Positions 32,132 through 41,256 of a DNA stretch of 64,000 nucleotides are shown here, one piece after another; position 1 is the stretch's first letter; every line of letters starts with the position of its first letter. Origin of the DNA: Planctomycetaceae bacterium. GTDB lineage: Bacteria; Planctomycetota; Planctomycetia; Planctomycetales; Planctomycetaceae. The stretch is taken from the NCBI GenBank assembly GCA_018699955.1, contig JABISG010000075.1, positions 62,001 to 126,000 of the forward strand, in the 5' to 3' direction. The notes below the pieces were generated by a model. That model searched no databases. It was not told where the DNA came from and worked only from the letters and a program-made list of their open reading frames with translations. The position numbers and the translations under genes are program-made.

Positions 32132-33073
32132 TTAGCTGCTCGCACGATACGCATGATTGGCCCCGACCAGGTCGCTGAGCGCCATTCCGATTGATTTGAA
32201 GAGCGTGATCTGCTTGTCGTCTTCGCGAAGCGGCACGGTGCCTGCACACATTTCGGTTAACTGGCCGACGACGTCATCCTGAGTGAAGACGCCTTCGGCG
32301 ATCGGTACGAGAACCTCGCCGGCTTCGCGGAAGCAGTTGTCGCGGCTGTCGGCGTAGACGCGGGACTTTACGACCAACGCCGTGTCGCATTCGCGTTTGG
32401 TGGCATGGTGATTGCCAATGAAGTCGGTATGCGTTCCCTCGGTAATCCAATCGCCAAGGACCAGCGGATCGGGTGATCCGGTGGCGCTGACGACAATGTC
32501 GGCTTCGCCACAAGCAGCTTGCAGGTCATCGACCACTGCGCATTCGATGCCTGTGAGTTCGTCGTTCATTTGGTCGACCACTTTCTGGGCGTTGGCCGGC
32601 GTTCGTCCCCAGACGAGAACGCGTTTCAGATTGCGGACGCTTGCTTGGGCGCGAATGATGTACGTCGCGAGGTTTCCCGTTCCCAGCAGCAGCAGCGTTT
32701 CCGAGTTCGCACGTGATAACAATCGCGAAGCGAGACCGGAGATGGCCGCCGTCCGCAGAAAGGTCACGCTGGTGCCATCGACCAACGCCAACGGTTCTCC
32801 GTGTGCGCGATCGAACAGCAGGATCTTGGAATACAGCGATTCGTATTCGGGTTTCGGATTGTCGGGGAAGTAGGTAAACGCTTTGACCCCGATCACCGAA
32901 TCGTTCCACGACGGGAGCAACGCAAACGCATCGTGATTCCCGTCGTCTTCGTCCAGCAGAAACACCTTGCGTGGCGGCATGGTGAACTCCGCCGCGAACG
33001 CTTCCTGCAAGCTGTCAATCAGGTCAGGAAATTTCAAAGCCGCGTGAACTTCTTCGGCGGTGATAATCTTCAT
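32132..33073 (-). CDS. Ornithine cyclodeaminase/mu-crystallin family protein
   Basis: A 313-residue protein from ATG 33073. TAEEVHAALKFPDLIDSLQE at the start, MPPRKVFL, GVKAFTYFPDNP, DGTSVTFLRTAAISGLASRL near residue 110 and the NAD-binding loop LLLLGTGNLATYIIRA near residue 132 are family landmarks. ADIVVSATGSPDPLV follows. Members include ornithine cyclodeaminase, alanine dehydrogenase and pyrroline-2-carboxylate or ketimine reductases. With the DapA-type gene next door, amino acid or proline/hydroxyproline catabolism is plausible but not proven. Confidence 0.85.
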   Translation of the reverse strand: MKIITAEEVHAALKFPDLIDSLQEAFAAEFTMPPRKVFLLDEDDGNHDAFALLPSWNDSVIGVKAFTYFPDNPKPEYESLYSKILLFDRAHGEPLALVDGTSVTFLRTAAISGLASRLLSRANSETLLLLGTGNLATYIIRAQASVRNLKRVLVWGRTPANAQKVVDQMNDELTGIECAVVDDLQAACGEADIVVSATGSPDPLVLGDWITEGTHTDFIGNHHATKRECDTALVVKSRVYADSRDNCFREAGEVLVPIAEGVFTQDDVVGQLTEMCAGTVPLREDDKQITLFKSIGMALSDLVGANHAYRASS

Positions 33074-33252
33074 GGTGGAGTTTCGTGATTTCTGGAGTTC
33101 GACAACAAGCGAGCGGGACACGCTGTCACTTCTTTTTCAGCCAATCAGGATATACCCGCCACAACCGTGGGCGTCAAAGCAGGCAGGAAAATTCACGACC
33201 ACCAGCGCATTTCATTTTTGGGTGTCGTCGATGAGAAACCCGACGCACCCAA

Positions 33253-33287
33253 GCAAAAAACCCACCGCCGAATAACGACGATGGGCT
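33253..33287 (-). terminator. Rho-independent terminator downstream of tRNA-Pro(TGG)
   Basis: On the minus strand CCCATCGTCG pairs (with G-U pairs) to CGGCGGTGGG across TTATT, followed by six T. It lies just 3' of the tRNA-Pro gene and its own short T6 tract. Confidence 0.75.
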
Positions 33288-33301
33288 TGTTTGGAAAAAA
33301 G

Positions 33302-33375
33302 TCGGGGCGACAGGATTTGAACCTGCGACCTCCGGCTCCCAAAGCCGGCGCTCTGCCAAGCTGAGCTACGCCCCG
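33302..33375 (-). tRNA. tRNA-Pro (anticodon TGG)
   Basis: A 74-base cloverleaf. The acceptor arms CGGGGCG and CGCCCCG pair; D arm GCTCAGCTTGGCAGAGC; anticodon stem CCGGC/GCCGG with loop TTTGGGA (anticodon TGG, 5' to 3'); T arm CAGGTTCAAATCCTG. Discriminator A; CCA is not encoded. Reads Pro codons CCA and CCG. Confidence 0.95.
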
Positions 33376-33393
33376 AGGCGTTTGTGATAGGCC

Positions 33394-33422
33394 AGTCTAG
33401 AATCGGCACCGAAGTCGGTCAA
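33394..33422 (-). promoter_or_regulatory. Sigma-70-type promoter of tRNA-Pro(TGG)
   Basis: Minus-strand TTGACC (33417-33422) and TAGACT (33394-33399) are 17 bases apart and end 18 bases before the tRNA 5' end. Confidence 0.6.
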
Positions 33423-33456
33423 CGGTAGCGATGGGAAGTTCGCACGGTTGGCTGCT

Positions 33457-34398
33457 TCAAGCGGCGCGGCGGAGGGTTCTCAAAATGCGTTCAAAGTCGC
33501 CACTGGATTGAAAATGAATGACGATCTTCCCCTGCTCTTTTCCCGTCGGACAGATCTCGACTTTCAAGCCCAATTGCTGTTGGAGCTGTTGTTGCAACGA
33601 ACGGATGTGGCTCGACGTTGCCGGCTCCTCGGTCTTTGGTTTCGGTTTGGGAAGCGGGATGACGGCTTCGCCCTTGATCAGTCGGCGGACTTCCTTCTCG
33701 GTCGCGCGGACTGAGAGTTGTTCCTTTTCAATCTGTTTGCAAAATTCAATTCGCGATTCGTCGTCAGTCAGTGTGAGGATAGCGCGCGCATGTCCATTTG
33801 TGATGCGGCCTTTTCGCAGCGACTCCTTGACGGCATCGGGCAGTTCCAGCAATCGCAAGAAATTGCTGACGGTCGATCGCTGCATGCTGAGCTTTTTTGC
33901 CAACTCATCAATCGAGCAGCCGAAGCGATCGCGGTAATCCTGAAACGCCATCGCTTTTTCGAGCGCGTTGAGATCCTTCCGTTTGAGGTTCTCTTCAATC
34001 GCTGCTTCACTGCTGCCGCGGTCGTCCCGTTCAACAATGCGGCAAGGGATCGACTCCAGCCCGGCTTTCTTTGCGGCCAGCCAACGCCTCTCGCCTGCTA
34101 TCAACTGAAATTTGCCGCCGTGCTTGCGGACCAGCACCGGTTGCAGAAGTCCGTGCTGCCGAATGCTGGCGGCCAGCTCTTCCAGCGTGTCGGCACCGAA
34201 CTCACGGCGTGGTTGAAATGGGTTGGGTTCAATCTCGTCGATGCGAATTTGTCGCAGATCGCCGGTCTCGTCGTTCGGCGAGTTGGAATCGGCCGCGTCC
34301 GAATTGTTGCTGCTCCCCAGCAGCGCATTCAGTCCGCGTCCAAGTCGTCGCTTGGACGGTCCTTTGTCATCCGGGTTCGGCGGGCGCGAGTCGGTCAT
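33457..34398 (-). CDS. parB: Chromosome partitioning protein ParB
   Basis: A 313-residue canonical ParB. The N-terminal KRRLGRGLNALLGS is the usual ParA-contact motif. The ParB/CTPase domain has IEPNPFQPRREF, LAASIRQHGLLQPVLVRK and GERRWLAAKKAGL; the NLKRKDLNALEKAMAFQDY segment leads into the helix-turn-helix (IDELAKKLSMQRSTVSNFLR) that reads parS. The C-terminal dimerisation region is present. Three exact parS sites lie within 2.1 kb upstream. No parA gene is adjacent on either side, which is unusual. Confidence 0.95.
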   Translation of the reverse strand: MTDSRPPNPDDKGPSKRRLGRGLNALLGSSNNSDAADSNSPNDETGDLRQIRIDEIEPNPFQPRREFGADTLEELAASIRQHGLLQPVLVRKHGGKFQLIAGERRWLAAKKAGLESIPCRIVERDDRGSSEAAIEENLKRKDLNALEKAMAFQDYRDRFGCSIDELAKKLSMQRSTVSNFLRLLELPDAVKESLRKGRITNGHARAILTLTDDESRIEFCKQIEKEQLSVRATEKEVRRLIKGEAVIPLPKPKPKTEEPATSSHIRSLQQQLQQQLGLKVEICPTGKEQGKIVIHFQSSGDFERILRTLRRAA

Positions 34399-34496
34399 GG
34401 CGGCGTATCAATACCTTAGCGAAAGAGGGCAACCAGGAGGGGAGCGGGATTCTAACTCCGTAGGCCGCATTTCAACAAGATCGGTTCGTCCGTTAG

Positions 34497-34510
34497 GTTT
34501 CACGTGGAAC
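34497..34510 (-). promoter_or_regulatory. parS centromere site 1
   Basis: Minus-strand GTTCCACGTGAAAC, matching 12 of 14 positions of the near-universal parS core GTTTCACGTGAAAC with the CACGTG centre intact. About 100 bases upstream of parB and in its promoter region. Confidence 0.85.
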
Positions 34511-34612
34511 GTGGGCAAGATAGCAGCGACGCGGTAAGCACATCAGCAGGACAGTCTCGGTCTTGCGGTGTCGGTGCCACTTACCGCTGAGACGGCACTC
34601 GCGTGTCCGACT

Positions 34613-36430
34613 TCACCGCAGCCGATAGAGACGCACGCGCTGCTTCGGGCCGGGGAATACCGGATCGGATGGCGAGGACCAATTCAACAGCACCAGATCG
34701 CTGGGGCGATAAGCGTACTCGGCCGCGAGTTGCAGTCGGTCGCCGAAAGCACTGATCGCCGCGTTGTAATTCGGCGCGCGATGGGCGTTCGGGCCGGTCA
34801 CCAAATAGGTTGGCGTGGTGGGTGATTCTGTTGGTGGTATGAGTGCGCCGATGGGGATGGCAGCCCGCTGCGAATCGCCCCCTGCTACCGCCAATTGGAA
34901 GAACAAACCGGGTTCGGCGTAGACCAGAATCAGCGCGTCGCGACCGGACGATTCCGAATCAACTTGCACTGCAATGTCGCCTGCGACTTCCTTCAAGCCC
35001 GTTTGCGATTGCCAGCCTGGTATGCCGCGTTCGGTCCAACGATTCGCTCCCAAGAAGACTGCGCCACAAAACAGCACCGCGCTGCCCACAAGAATCCACC
35101 ATGGGTGCTTCTGTTTTTCAGTCGCCGTTCCGCCATTGTTGTCGACGATCTTCCGCACCGTCCAGCCGATCATGGCACCGCCGCCCAACCACGCCGCGAC
35201 CAACCAAGGCAGCGTCAACCGTGGATACGGAAAGTAAAACGGAGTGGCTATCGACAATCCACAGAACCAAACCGCCAGCAGACAGAACGGCAACGTCGTT
35301 TCATCGCACTTTGATCGCCCCAGCAGTCGCACGCCGATGACTGCTACCGTCAGCACGCCTATCGTCATACTCGATCCCAGGGACACGGCCGAGGCAATCG
35401 TCAACAGGAGAATCGCGGCAACAACTCCCCAGTTCGTACGGCCACCGGTTGCGTGTTGTCTTGGCACACTGCCAATCTCTGCCTTGCTTGCCTTTGATTC
35501 GTTCCACGTGAAACCTCGCGCAGTCCAATGTCTGACCACGACTGCCGCGACTATTGCCAGGACCAACGCACCGCAACTCAGCCAACCCTCCAGGTAGCGA
35601 TGGTTGTCGATCTGACGAAACAACGACGGCAGCCAATCGGACAGCCCGCCAAAATAACCGCGATGATTCGCAGCAACCGCCGCGTAACCGCCGCGATTGT
35701 TGAGGTCGAGCAAGACCGGACTCCAGACAACGGCGGCGGTGAGCGCCATCGCAATCAGCGAGATCACGCATCCCATCCGAGGTTCTGTGGTGACCTGTTT
35801 CTTCCAGCGCGAGATGAGTAGAAACAGAACGAAGCCCGATCCCGCAATCGCCAGCGGCAACCAACCGTTGTACTTTGTTGCCCACGCCAACCCGGTCGCA
35901 AGCCCCGCGGTGATCGCCCAACGATGTCGATCACTGGCAAACATCTCGCGCACACTGCCGACGGCAATCAACAGCCACAGACACATCATCACATCGGTCA
36001 ATGCCGCGCGGCTGTAGAGAATGTGGAAGTCGCTTAAGGCCGCAAGCGAGGCCGCAGCGATCCCCGCCTCCGCGCCGAACCAGCGGCGGGCGACCCACCA
36101 CACAACGGCAATCGTGGCCGTCCCCGCGACAAGACTGGCAAGTTTCGCGCTCAGCGTTCCCAACCCGAAGAGAATGATCGACCATTCGATGAACGCCGGC
36201 AACAACGGCGGCCCGTACAGATGACGCGCGGGATAACGAAAGTCGGCCTCTTCCGAAAACCAGATGTTCGACGCGTAAACGCCTTCGTCGAAATGCTCAA
36301 TCGCCATTCGCGAAGGAAACGCAAACCGCAGAACGGCGGCGAGAATCACAATGCCGAACAGCAGCGCCAACTCGCGGCGCGAAGTGCGCGCGGGCGGTAT
36401 TGCGTTGTTGAGTTCCTCGTGGGACGCCAA
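34613..36430 (-). CDS. Glycosyltransferase family 39 (ArnT/PMT-like) membrane protein
   Basis: A 605-residue protein starting at TTG 36430, chosen because AAGGAA lies nine bases upstream and the chain then leads straight into the first membrane helix; the frame extends to 36772 but that part reads as non-coding. HFDEGVYASNIWFSEE near residue 45 is the GT-C catalytic DE motif. About ten to twelve membrane helices follow. The last 150 residues form a periplasmic domain (AGDIAVQVDSESSGRDALIL). GT39-type enzymes move a sugar from a polyprenyl-phosphate donor onto lipid or protein. A parS site lies inside the gene and another just upstream of its start. Confidence 0.78.
   Translation of the reverse strand: MASHEELNNAIPPARTSRRELALLFGIVILAAVLRFAFPSRMAIEHFDEGVYASNIWFSEEADFRYPARHLYGPPLLPAFIEWSIILFGLGTLSAKLASLVAGTATIAVVWWVARRWFGAEAGIAAASLAALSDFHILYSRAALTDVMMCLWLLIAVGSVREMFASDRHRWAITAGLATGLAWATKYNGWLPLAIAGSGFVLFLLISRWKKQVTTEPRMGCVISLIAMALTAAVVWSPVLLDLNNRGGYAAVAANHRGYFGGLSDWLPSLFRQIDNHRYLEGWLSCGALVLAIVAAVVVRHWTARGFTWNESKASKAEIGSVPRQHATGGRTNWGVVAAILLLTIASAVSLGSSMTIGVLTVAVIGVRLLGRSKCDETTLPFCLLAVWFCGLSIATPFYFPYPRLTLPWLVAAWLGGGAMIGWTVRKIVDNNGGTATEKQKHPWWILVGSAVLFCGAVFLGANRWTERGIPGWQSQTGLKEVAGDIAVQVDSESSGRDALILVYAEPGLFFQLAVAGGDSQRAAIPIGALIPPTESPTTPTYLVTGPNAHRAPNYNAAISAFGDRLQLAAEYAYRPSDLVLLNWSSPSDPVFPGPKQRVRLYRLR
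35501..35514 (+). promoter_or_regulatory. parS centromere site 2 (inside a coding region)
   Basis: Exact GTTCCACGTGAAAC, identical to site 1 (inverted relative to it). It is embedded in the glycosyltransferase gene, as chromosomal parS sites often are. Confidence 0.85.
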
Positions 36431-36461
36431 GAGTGCGATTCCTTTTTCAATCCGCTTTTCT

Positions 36462-36475
36462 GTTCCACGTGAAAC
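36462..36475 (+). promoter_or_regulatory. parS centromere site 3
   Basis: Exact GTTCCACGTGAAAC, same orientation as site 2, 32 bases upstream of the glycosyltransferase start. Confidence 0.85.
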
Positions 36476-36732
36476 CAAATCACATTTCGCTACGCGATGC
36501 AAGGCGGCACGCGAGTTCGAATTCTTCCTGCGATTCAATCTGGAAAATCGATGCCGAAACCCTGCACTTGTGATTTCTTGACGGTGCGGTTTGATCGTGA
36601 CGACGCCGTCACTATGATAGTGAAAGACGACGGACGATGCAGACGGAATCTCGGAATGTTCGCAGCGGAGCGAACGACGGCGCACCGGCGAATTCCAACA
36701 ATTGACTTGACGAGCGAATCGGAAGACGGCCC
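36476..36732. other. Divergent promoter region between glycosyltransferase and TPR genes
   Basis: 257 bases (302 from the glycosyltransferase start). Together with parS site 3 it holds the promoters of both divergent genes. I see no repeat or further gene in it; the open frame entering from the left side is a non-coding extension of the glycosyltransferase frame. Confidence 0.45.
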
Positions 36733-37053
36733 ATGACGACTCCGGACGAAATGTACGACGAAGCGAACGCACTCAAAGACCAGGGCGACTTGGAAGGTGC
36801 GGTTGGCAAGCTGGAAGAGATTCTGAAGGCCGACCCGAATCACGTGCTGACGCACGCCGCCTTGGGGGTTCATCTACAGAAACTCGGGCGGCTGGAAGAG
36901 TCCGTTGCTCATGCGGTCAAAGTCACCGAGTTGGAACCAAATGACTCGTTCTCGTTCACGCAGCTCTCTGTGATTTGCATGCGGTGCGGGAAGATTCAAG
37001 AAGCGGAAGATGCGATGGCCCGCGCACGCGAAATTCAAATGGGCGCGCACTGA
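36733..37053 (+). CDS. Small TPR protein
   Basis: A 106-residue protein of about two and a half tetratricopeptide repeats: MYDEANALKDQGDLEGAVGK, ILKADPNHVLTHAALGVHLQ, VTELEPNDSFSFTQLSVICM. No signal peptide and no other domain. It likely mediates a protein-protein contact in the cytoplasm; partner unknown. Divergent from the glycosyltransferase gene. Followed by a 14-bp inverted repeat. Confidence 0.75.
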   Translation: MTTPDEMYDEANALKDQGDLEGAVGKLEEILKADPNHVLTHAALGVHLQKLGRLEESVAHAVKVTELEPNDSFSFTQLSVICMRCGKIQEAEDAMARAREIQMGAH

Positions 37054-37113
37054 CCTTCCCGCGTTGATGACTCATGCGAACAGTGCGCGGCGTTGGGGAT
37101 TCGTTTCGCGTGC

Positions 37114-37163
37114 CACTGGCGTGTCGCCAGTGCAGCGCGGCGGATGCTCGCGACACGCCAGTG
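37114..37163. repeat. Perfect 14-bp inverted repeat
   Basis: CACTGGCGTGTCGC at 37114-37127 is the exact complement of GCGACACGCCAGTG at 37150-37163; the left arm also folds on itself (CACTGGC/GCCAGTG at 37114-37132). A REP-like structure between convergent genes. No further copy seen in the window. Confidence 0.75.
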
Positions 37164-37220
37164 ACACACGGCGCGATCGAACCGCATGAATGCGGTCAGT
37201 ACGGGCCTCCCGTGAAGCAA

Positions 37221-37886
37221 TCACGGGGATGTCGTTTGTGTGGAGACCGCTGTTTCGTCCGGAAGAGTGACGGTGATCTGTCGGCTCGTTTCGAACTGGC
37301 GGCCGTCGCTGGTTGTCAGCCGCGCATGAATCAGCAACTGCGGTGACTCCGGTTTCTGTTGCCAAGGCAATTGGAAGACGAACCCGGAACTGATCAAACC
37401 GTGATGCCATTGTTCGCACGTCTCTTCGGCGTCGAATGACCAATGGCCGATGCGGCGATCGTCTTCGGGCTGCGCGAGATCGAGCAGTTCCAATTCAATG
37501 CTGCCACCAATTTTGACCAGCGCTCCTTGTTCATCGTGTGGCAGGATGACGACCGACAGCAATTCGTCCCCCTGCCGGTTGTCGCGGTCGATGCTGCCGG
37601 TTAGCAGTTTGCTCAGTTCAATGCCCGTCACGCTATACAGCGCTCCGGCCTGTTCGGGAAGCAGCGTCGGTTCGCCCAGATTTGTGAGCTGGGTTCGTAA
37701 CGCGTCGGCTTCTCGGCGAGACACCTGATACTCGCTTTGAGCTTCAGAAAGCTGCGACTGCAATTCCGTGACTTGATCTTCCTGTTGCCGCAGGCGCGCT
37801 TCGAGAATCTCGGCGTTGCGGGTTGGCATGCAACCCGACGCCAGCAAGAGCGCAATTGGCAATATCCCTATCCGAGAGTATCGCAT
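37221..37886 (-). CDS. Coiled-coil lipoprotein of unknown function
   Basis: A 221-residue lipoprotein from ATG 37886. The signal ILPIALLLASGCMP gives a lipobox Cys. Residues about 25-75 are a heptad-like coiled coil (ILEARLRQQEDQVTELQSQL, SEAQSEYQVSRREADALRTQ). The rest is a beta-rich domain with SKLLTGSIDRDNRQGDELLS and a C-terminal LTTSDGRQFETSRQITVTLP. No family recognised. Periplasmic or outer-membrane location from the signal. Upstream of it on the same strand are clpP, clpP and tig, but the 160-base gap suggests a separate transcript. Confidence 0.6.
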   Translation of the reverse strand: MRYSRIGILPIALLLASGCMPTRNAEILEARLRQQEDQVTELQSQLSEAQSEYQVSRREADALRTQLTNLGEPTLLPEQAGALYSVTGIELSKLLTGSIDRDNRQGDELLSVVILPHDEQGALVKIGGSIELELLDLAQPEDDRRIGHWSFDAEETCEQWHHGLISSGFVFQLPWQQKPESPQLLIHARLTTSDGRQFETSRQITVTLPDETAVSTQTTSP

Positions 37887-38047
37887 GGAACGCGAACCCG
37901 TCCTGGATCTGGCAGGAAACGAAAAGTGAATAGACAACGGGGGCCGGCGCGGAGGCTCGTTGGAAACGAGAAGCCGGACAGCAATGAGAGATGTGAGCGG
38001 AAGGGTATCGGAACTTGACTTCTGGATCAACCGGAGACGCGGCCGGA

Positions 38048-38647
38048 TCATTCTGCGTCGGGGGTGATATGTTGCAGCACGTTGTCGATCAGTCCGTATT
38101 CCTTCGCTTCGTCAGCCATCATGAAATTGTCGCGGTCGGTGTCGCGTTCAATCTCATCCAAAGTGCGGCCGGTGTGCTGCTTCAGAATCTCATTCATTCG
38201 CTGCTTGACGCGGCGAACTTCTTTGACGTGGATGTCCAGTTCGGTGGCGGTGCCACTCATGCCGGCCAGCGGTTGGTGGATCATGATGCGTGCATTGGGA
38301 AGTGCGTTTCGCTTGCCTTCTGCACCGGCGGTCAACAGGACGGCCCCCATGCTCGATGCCTGGCCAATGCAGTACGTGGCAACGTCGCAGCCGATGTACT
38401 GCATCGTGTCGTAAATGGCCATTCCCGATGTAATTGACCCGCCTGGCGAGTTAATATACAAATGGATATCTGACTCGCCATCATCAAACTGCAGAAACAG
38501 CAACTGGGCGACCAGACTGTTGGCAACCACATCGTTGACCTGACTGCCCAGAATGATGATGCGGTCTTTGAGCAGCCGGCTGTAAATGTCCATCGCCCGC
38601 TCTTCGCGGCCGCTTTTTTCAATGACGTAAGGGACGAGCACGGACAT
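38048..38647 (-). CDS. clpP: ATP-dependent Clp protease proteolytic subunit (second copy)
   Basis: A 199-residue ClpP serine peptidase. The catalytic triad keeps E. coli spacing: Ser99 in GQASSMGA, His124 in IMIHQP and Asp173 in DTDRDNF. It begins [20 protein letters not shown], the typical mature N-terminus, so little or no propeptide is removed. With ClpX or ClpA hexamers it degrades unfolded or tagged proteins in the cytoplasm. It is the downstream of two tandem clpP genes (62 bases apart) behind tig, and may form mixed barrels with the first. Confidence 0.95.
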   Translation of the reverse strand: MSVLVPYVIEKSGREERAMDIYSRLLKDRIIILGSQVNDVVANSLVAQLLFLQFDDGESDIHLYINSPGGSITSGMAIYDTMQYIGCDVATYCIGQASSMGAVLLTAGAEGKRNALPNARIMIHQPLAGMSGTATELDIHVKEVRRVKQRMNEILKQHTGRTLDEIERDTDRDNFMMADEAKEYGLIDNVLQHITPDAE

Positions 38648-38709
38648 GATTTCGATCTTCTCGTAAACGAAGGAAAAATGGTTGCTGAAAAAACGACGGC
38701 TGCCTCTGT

Positions 38710-39351
38710 CTACTTCTTACCCTCTTTTTCCGAGGGGGAATCCTTTTCGGGTCGCGCCAACACTTCATCGACGAGTCCGTATTCCATGGATTGGTCGGCC
38801 GTCATGTAGTAATCGCGATCGGTGTCTCGGGCAATCACATCGATGGGCTGGCCGGTGTGCTTGGCGAGTACTTTATTGAGCGACTCGCGGGTGGCGAGAA
38901 TGTCTTCGGCCTGAATTTCAATGTCCGAGACTTGCCCTTCCACCTGACCGTGCGGTTGGTGAATCATCATTTTGGAGTGAGGCAAGGCATACCGTTTGCC
39001 CTTCGTTCCACCGGCGACCAGAATCGCACCGCCACTTGCCGCCAGTCCGACGCAGTAGGTGGCAACCTCACTTTCGAGGTATTGCATGGTGTCGTAAATC
39101 GCCATCGTCGCCGTCACCGAACCGCCGGGCGAGTTGACGTACAAATGCACGTCTTGGTGCCGGTTTTCTGATTGGAGAAACAACAGTTTCATCACAATCA
39201 TGTTGGCCGTACCGTCGGTAATCACGCCATCGAGAAACACAATTCGGTTTTCGAGAAGCAGATCGCCGATGCCCATCTGCCGTTGCCGCGTATATTCCGC
39301 CGCTCGCTGGTTTCTGGGACTCGAAAGCGGTCCTGCAAACGGATCTATCAT
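38710..39351 (-). CDS. clpP: ATP-dependent Clp protease proteolytic subunit (first copy)
   Basis: A 213-residue ClpP paralogue. Triad: Ser106 in GLAASGGA, His131 in MMIHQP, Asp180 in DTDRDYY, all with canonical spacing. The active-site Ser is followed by GG rather than MG, and the N-terminus ([20 protein letters not shown]) and Lys/Glu-rich tail ([12 protein letters not shown]) differ from the second copy. The two are clearly diverged paralogues, which in other bacteria form hetero-oligomers with distinct specificity. Between tig and the second clpP on the minus strand, an old chaperone-protease operon order. Confidence 0.93.
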   Translation of the reverse strand: MIDPFAGPLSSPRNQRAAEYTRQRQMGIGDLLLENRIVFLDGVITDGTANMIVMKLLFLQSENRHQDVHLYVNSPGGSVTATMAIYDTMQYLESEVATYCVGLAASGGAILVAGGTKGKRYALPHSKMMIHQPHGQVEGQVSDIEIQAEDILATRESLNKVLAKHTGQPIDVIARDTDRDYYMTADQSMEYGLVDEVLARPEKDSPSEKEGKK

Positions 39352-39511
39352 CGGTGATTCCTCATCCCTTCAAAACCAATTGTGACACACGCAACTTCAC
39401 TTCATGTTTAGCCGTGACGCGGAGTCACTAAAGCGGAACGCCCCGCACACCACTCACATTGAAGTGAAATGCGGCGGCATGGCAGCCTGAGTTATTCGCC
39501 TCATCCGTCGG

Positions 39512-41008
39512 CTAATTTTCCGGTTCCGTCTCTGCCGATTCGTCGCTCTCTGCTTCGGCGGCCATTCCACAAACCGAATGTGGCACGGCCGAAACGCGAC
39601 TTTCATCGACCTGTTCAGGCTCATAATCTTCGAACTCAGCTCGTTCGAGAATCACGTCAACTGCTTTGCGCTCGCGAATTTGGGCGTCCAGATTCTCTGC
39701 CATTCCAGACTTCAGCAAACGCGCCCGAACGCGTCGCGGGCTTTCGCCTCGCTGCATTGCCATCATCGTAATTTCGGCGTCGATTTCCGCAGGCGTCACT
39801 TCAATGTTTTCTTCGATGGCAATCTTGTCCAATACAAAATGCTCTTTGAGGGCCATGCGCGTCGAACTAACGGCCTGCTGTCTCAACTCGTTCTGGCGAG
39901 CTTGAATCTGCTGTGTGGTGAAGCCGGCCTGCTGCATTTCGAGAATCTCGCGTCGCAGCGCGTTCTCCACCTGGTCCAACACCAAACTCTCCGGCAAATC
40001 CCAGTCGGCCGCTTCGGTAATCTTTTCCGTCACCTGCTCGCGAACCGCCTGACGCTGCGAGTACACGGTCTGCCGATCGAGCATGTCGTGAATTTCTTTG
40101 CGGAGTTCCTCTTCCGACTCGACACCAATCCGGTTGAGCAAATCGGAGTTCATTTCGGGCAACTTCAACCGCGACACTTCCAGAACATTGAACGCAGCAT
40201 GCACGGTCTCGCCGCGCAATTCGATCGATTCCGCTTCTTTCGAGACCGTAATGTCTGCTTCACGCGTATCGCCGACAGATGCTCCTAACATCAATTCGTC
40301 GAACCCGGTCAATTCAGCGTCGCTGAACTGTAAAGCTGACCTGACACTGACGGTTGCCGAAGAAACCTTGTGCAACGACTCGCCGTTGTGGGTGAATTCC
40401 ATCGACAGGCTGACCGCGTCGTTCGCTTCCGCCCCGCCCTCACACGACTCCAATTCGCCGTATTGCGAGAGGTAACGTTCAAGGAACGCGTCAATGTCAG
40501 CGTCGGTCGTTTCTTTCACCGGACGCCGAATCTTCAGCCCGGCGTAATCGGGCAGATCGAACTCGGGCCGCACTTCGACGTCGAATTCGTATTCAAAGTC
40601 ACCTTCTTCCGGAATATCGAGGTCGTCGATGTCCAGTTCGGGCTGACTGATCGGCTCGAGATCGTCTCGGTCGGAAATCTGCTCCAGACTGTCCATCAAC
40701 AGCCGTCGCTTCACCGTGTCGTCGAGTTCCGAGCGAAGTCGCTTTTCAACCAGTTTTCGCGGCACATGACCCACACGAAAGCCGGGAATCTCTGCTTTTG
40801 AGACCATCTGACCGACTTCTTCGTCGAAAATGTGGTCGATGTCGGAGCGCGGAACCGTGATGCGGACGTGCTTCTTGCACGGGCCGGTATCTTCAATCAC
40901 AACGCCCAGCGAAAGGCTAAACGGGGCCGATTCCGCCACCGCAGTTTGATCGTCGGTGGACTGGTTTTCGTCGGCTCCTGCGGCGGTCGCGTCGTCTTCA
41001 GTTGTCAT
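39512..41008 (-). CDS. tig: Trigger factor
   Basis: A 498-residue ribosome-associated chaperone with peptidyl-prolyl isomerase activity. The N-terminal ribosome-binding domain has the signature IPGFRVGHVPRKLVEKR near residue 75 (GFRxGxxP). The PPIase-like central domain runs over about residues 190-280, and the C-terminal helical arm domain over 290-460 (LLNRIGVESEEELRKEIHDM, FVLDKIAIEENIEVTPAEID). The N- and C-terminal extensions are acidic and longer than in E. coli (432 aa). Start of the tig-clpP-clpP order. A tRNA-Gly gene lies upstream. Confidence 0.93.
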   Translation of the reverse strand: MTTEDDATAAGADENQSTDDQTAVAESAPFSLSLGVVIEDTGPCKKHVRITVPRSDIDHIFDEEVGQMVSKAEIPGFRVGHVPRKLVEKRLRSELDDTVKRRLLMDSLEQISDRDDLEPISQPELDIDDLDIPEEGDFEYEFDVEVRPEFDLPDYAGLKIRRPVKETTDADIDAFLERYLSQYGELESCEGGAEANDAVSLSMEFTHNGESLHKVSSATVSVRSALQFSDAELTGFDELMLGASVGDTREADITVSKEAESIELRGETVHAAFNVLEVSRLKLPEMNSDLLNRIGVESEEELRKEIHDMLDRQTVYSQRQAVREQVTEKITEAADWDLPESLVLDQVENALRREILEMQQAGFTTQQIQARQNELRQQAVSSTRMALKEHFVLDKIAIEENIEVTPAEIDAEITMMAMQRGESPRRVRARLLKSGMAENLDAQIRERKAVDVILERAEFEDYEPEQVDESRVSAVPHSVCGMAAEAESDESAETEPEN

Positions 41009-41135
41009 CTCTTCAGGCTTTCCGTTTGACGACGTGCCGACGTCGTCGTTCCAATACTTGCGGGGGAAACCGCGAATTCACAAGGCGATAGCAACCAGCC
41101 CTGCGGCAAATTTCCCGGACGTTGCGAAATAAAAA

Positions 41136-41207
41136 AGCGGGCGAAGGGGTTCGAACCCTCGACATCCACGTTGGCAACGTGGTGCTCTACCACTGAGCTA
41201 CGCCCGC
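41136..41207 (-). tRNA. tRNA-Gly (anticodon GCC)
   Basis: A 72-base cloverleaf: acceptor GCGGGCG/CGCCCGC, D arm GCTCAGTGGTAGAGC, anticodon stem CCACG/CGTGG with loop TTGCCAA (anticodon GCC), T arm GAGGGTTCGAACCCCTT. A T6 tract follows the 3' end. CCA not encoded. Confidence 0.95.
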
Positions 41208-41256
41208 ATTCGATGACCAAGCCGCATAGACAGCCAACGCTGTCACAACCCGACCA

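Noticed and set aside
34613..36772. Longest reading of the glycosyltransferase starting at 36772
   Set aside because: The first 114 residues are Arg/Ser/His-rich, contain a parS site and overlap the divergent TPR gene; TTG 36430 has a ribosome site and leads into the first membrane helix.
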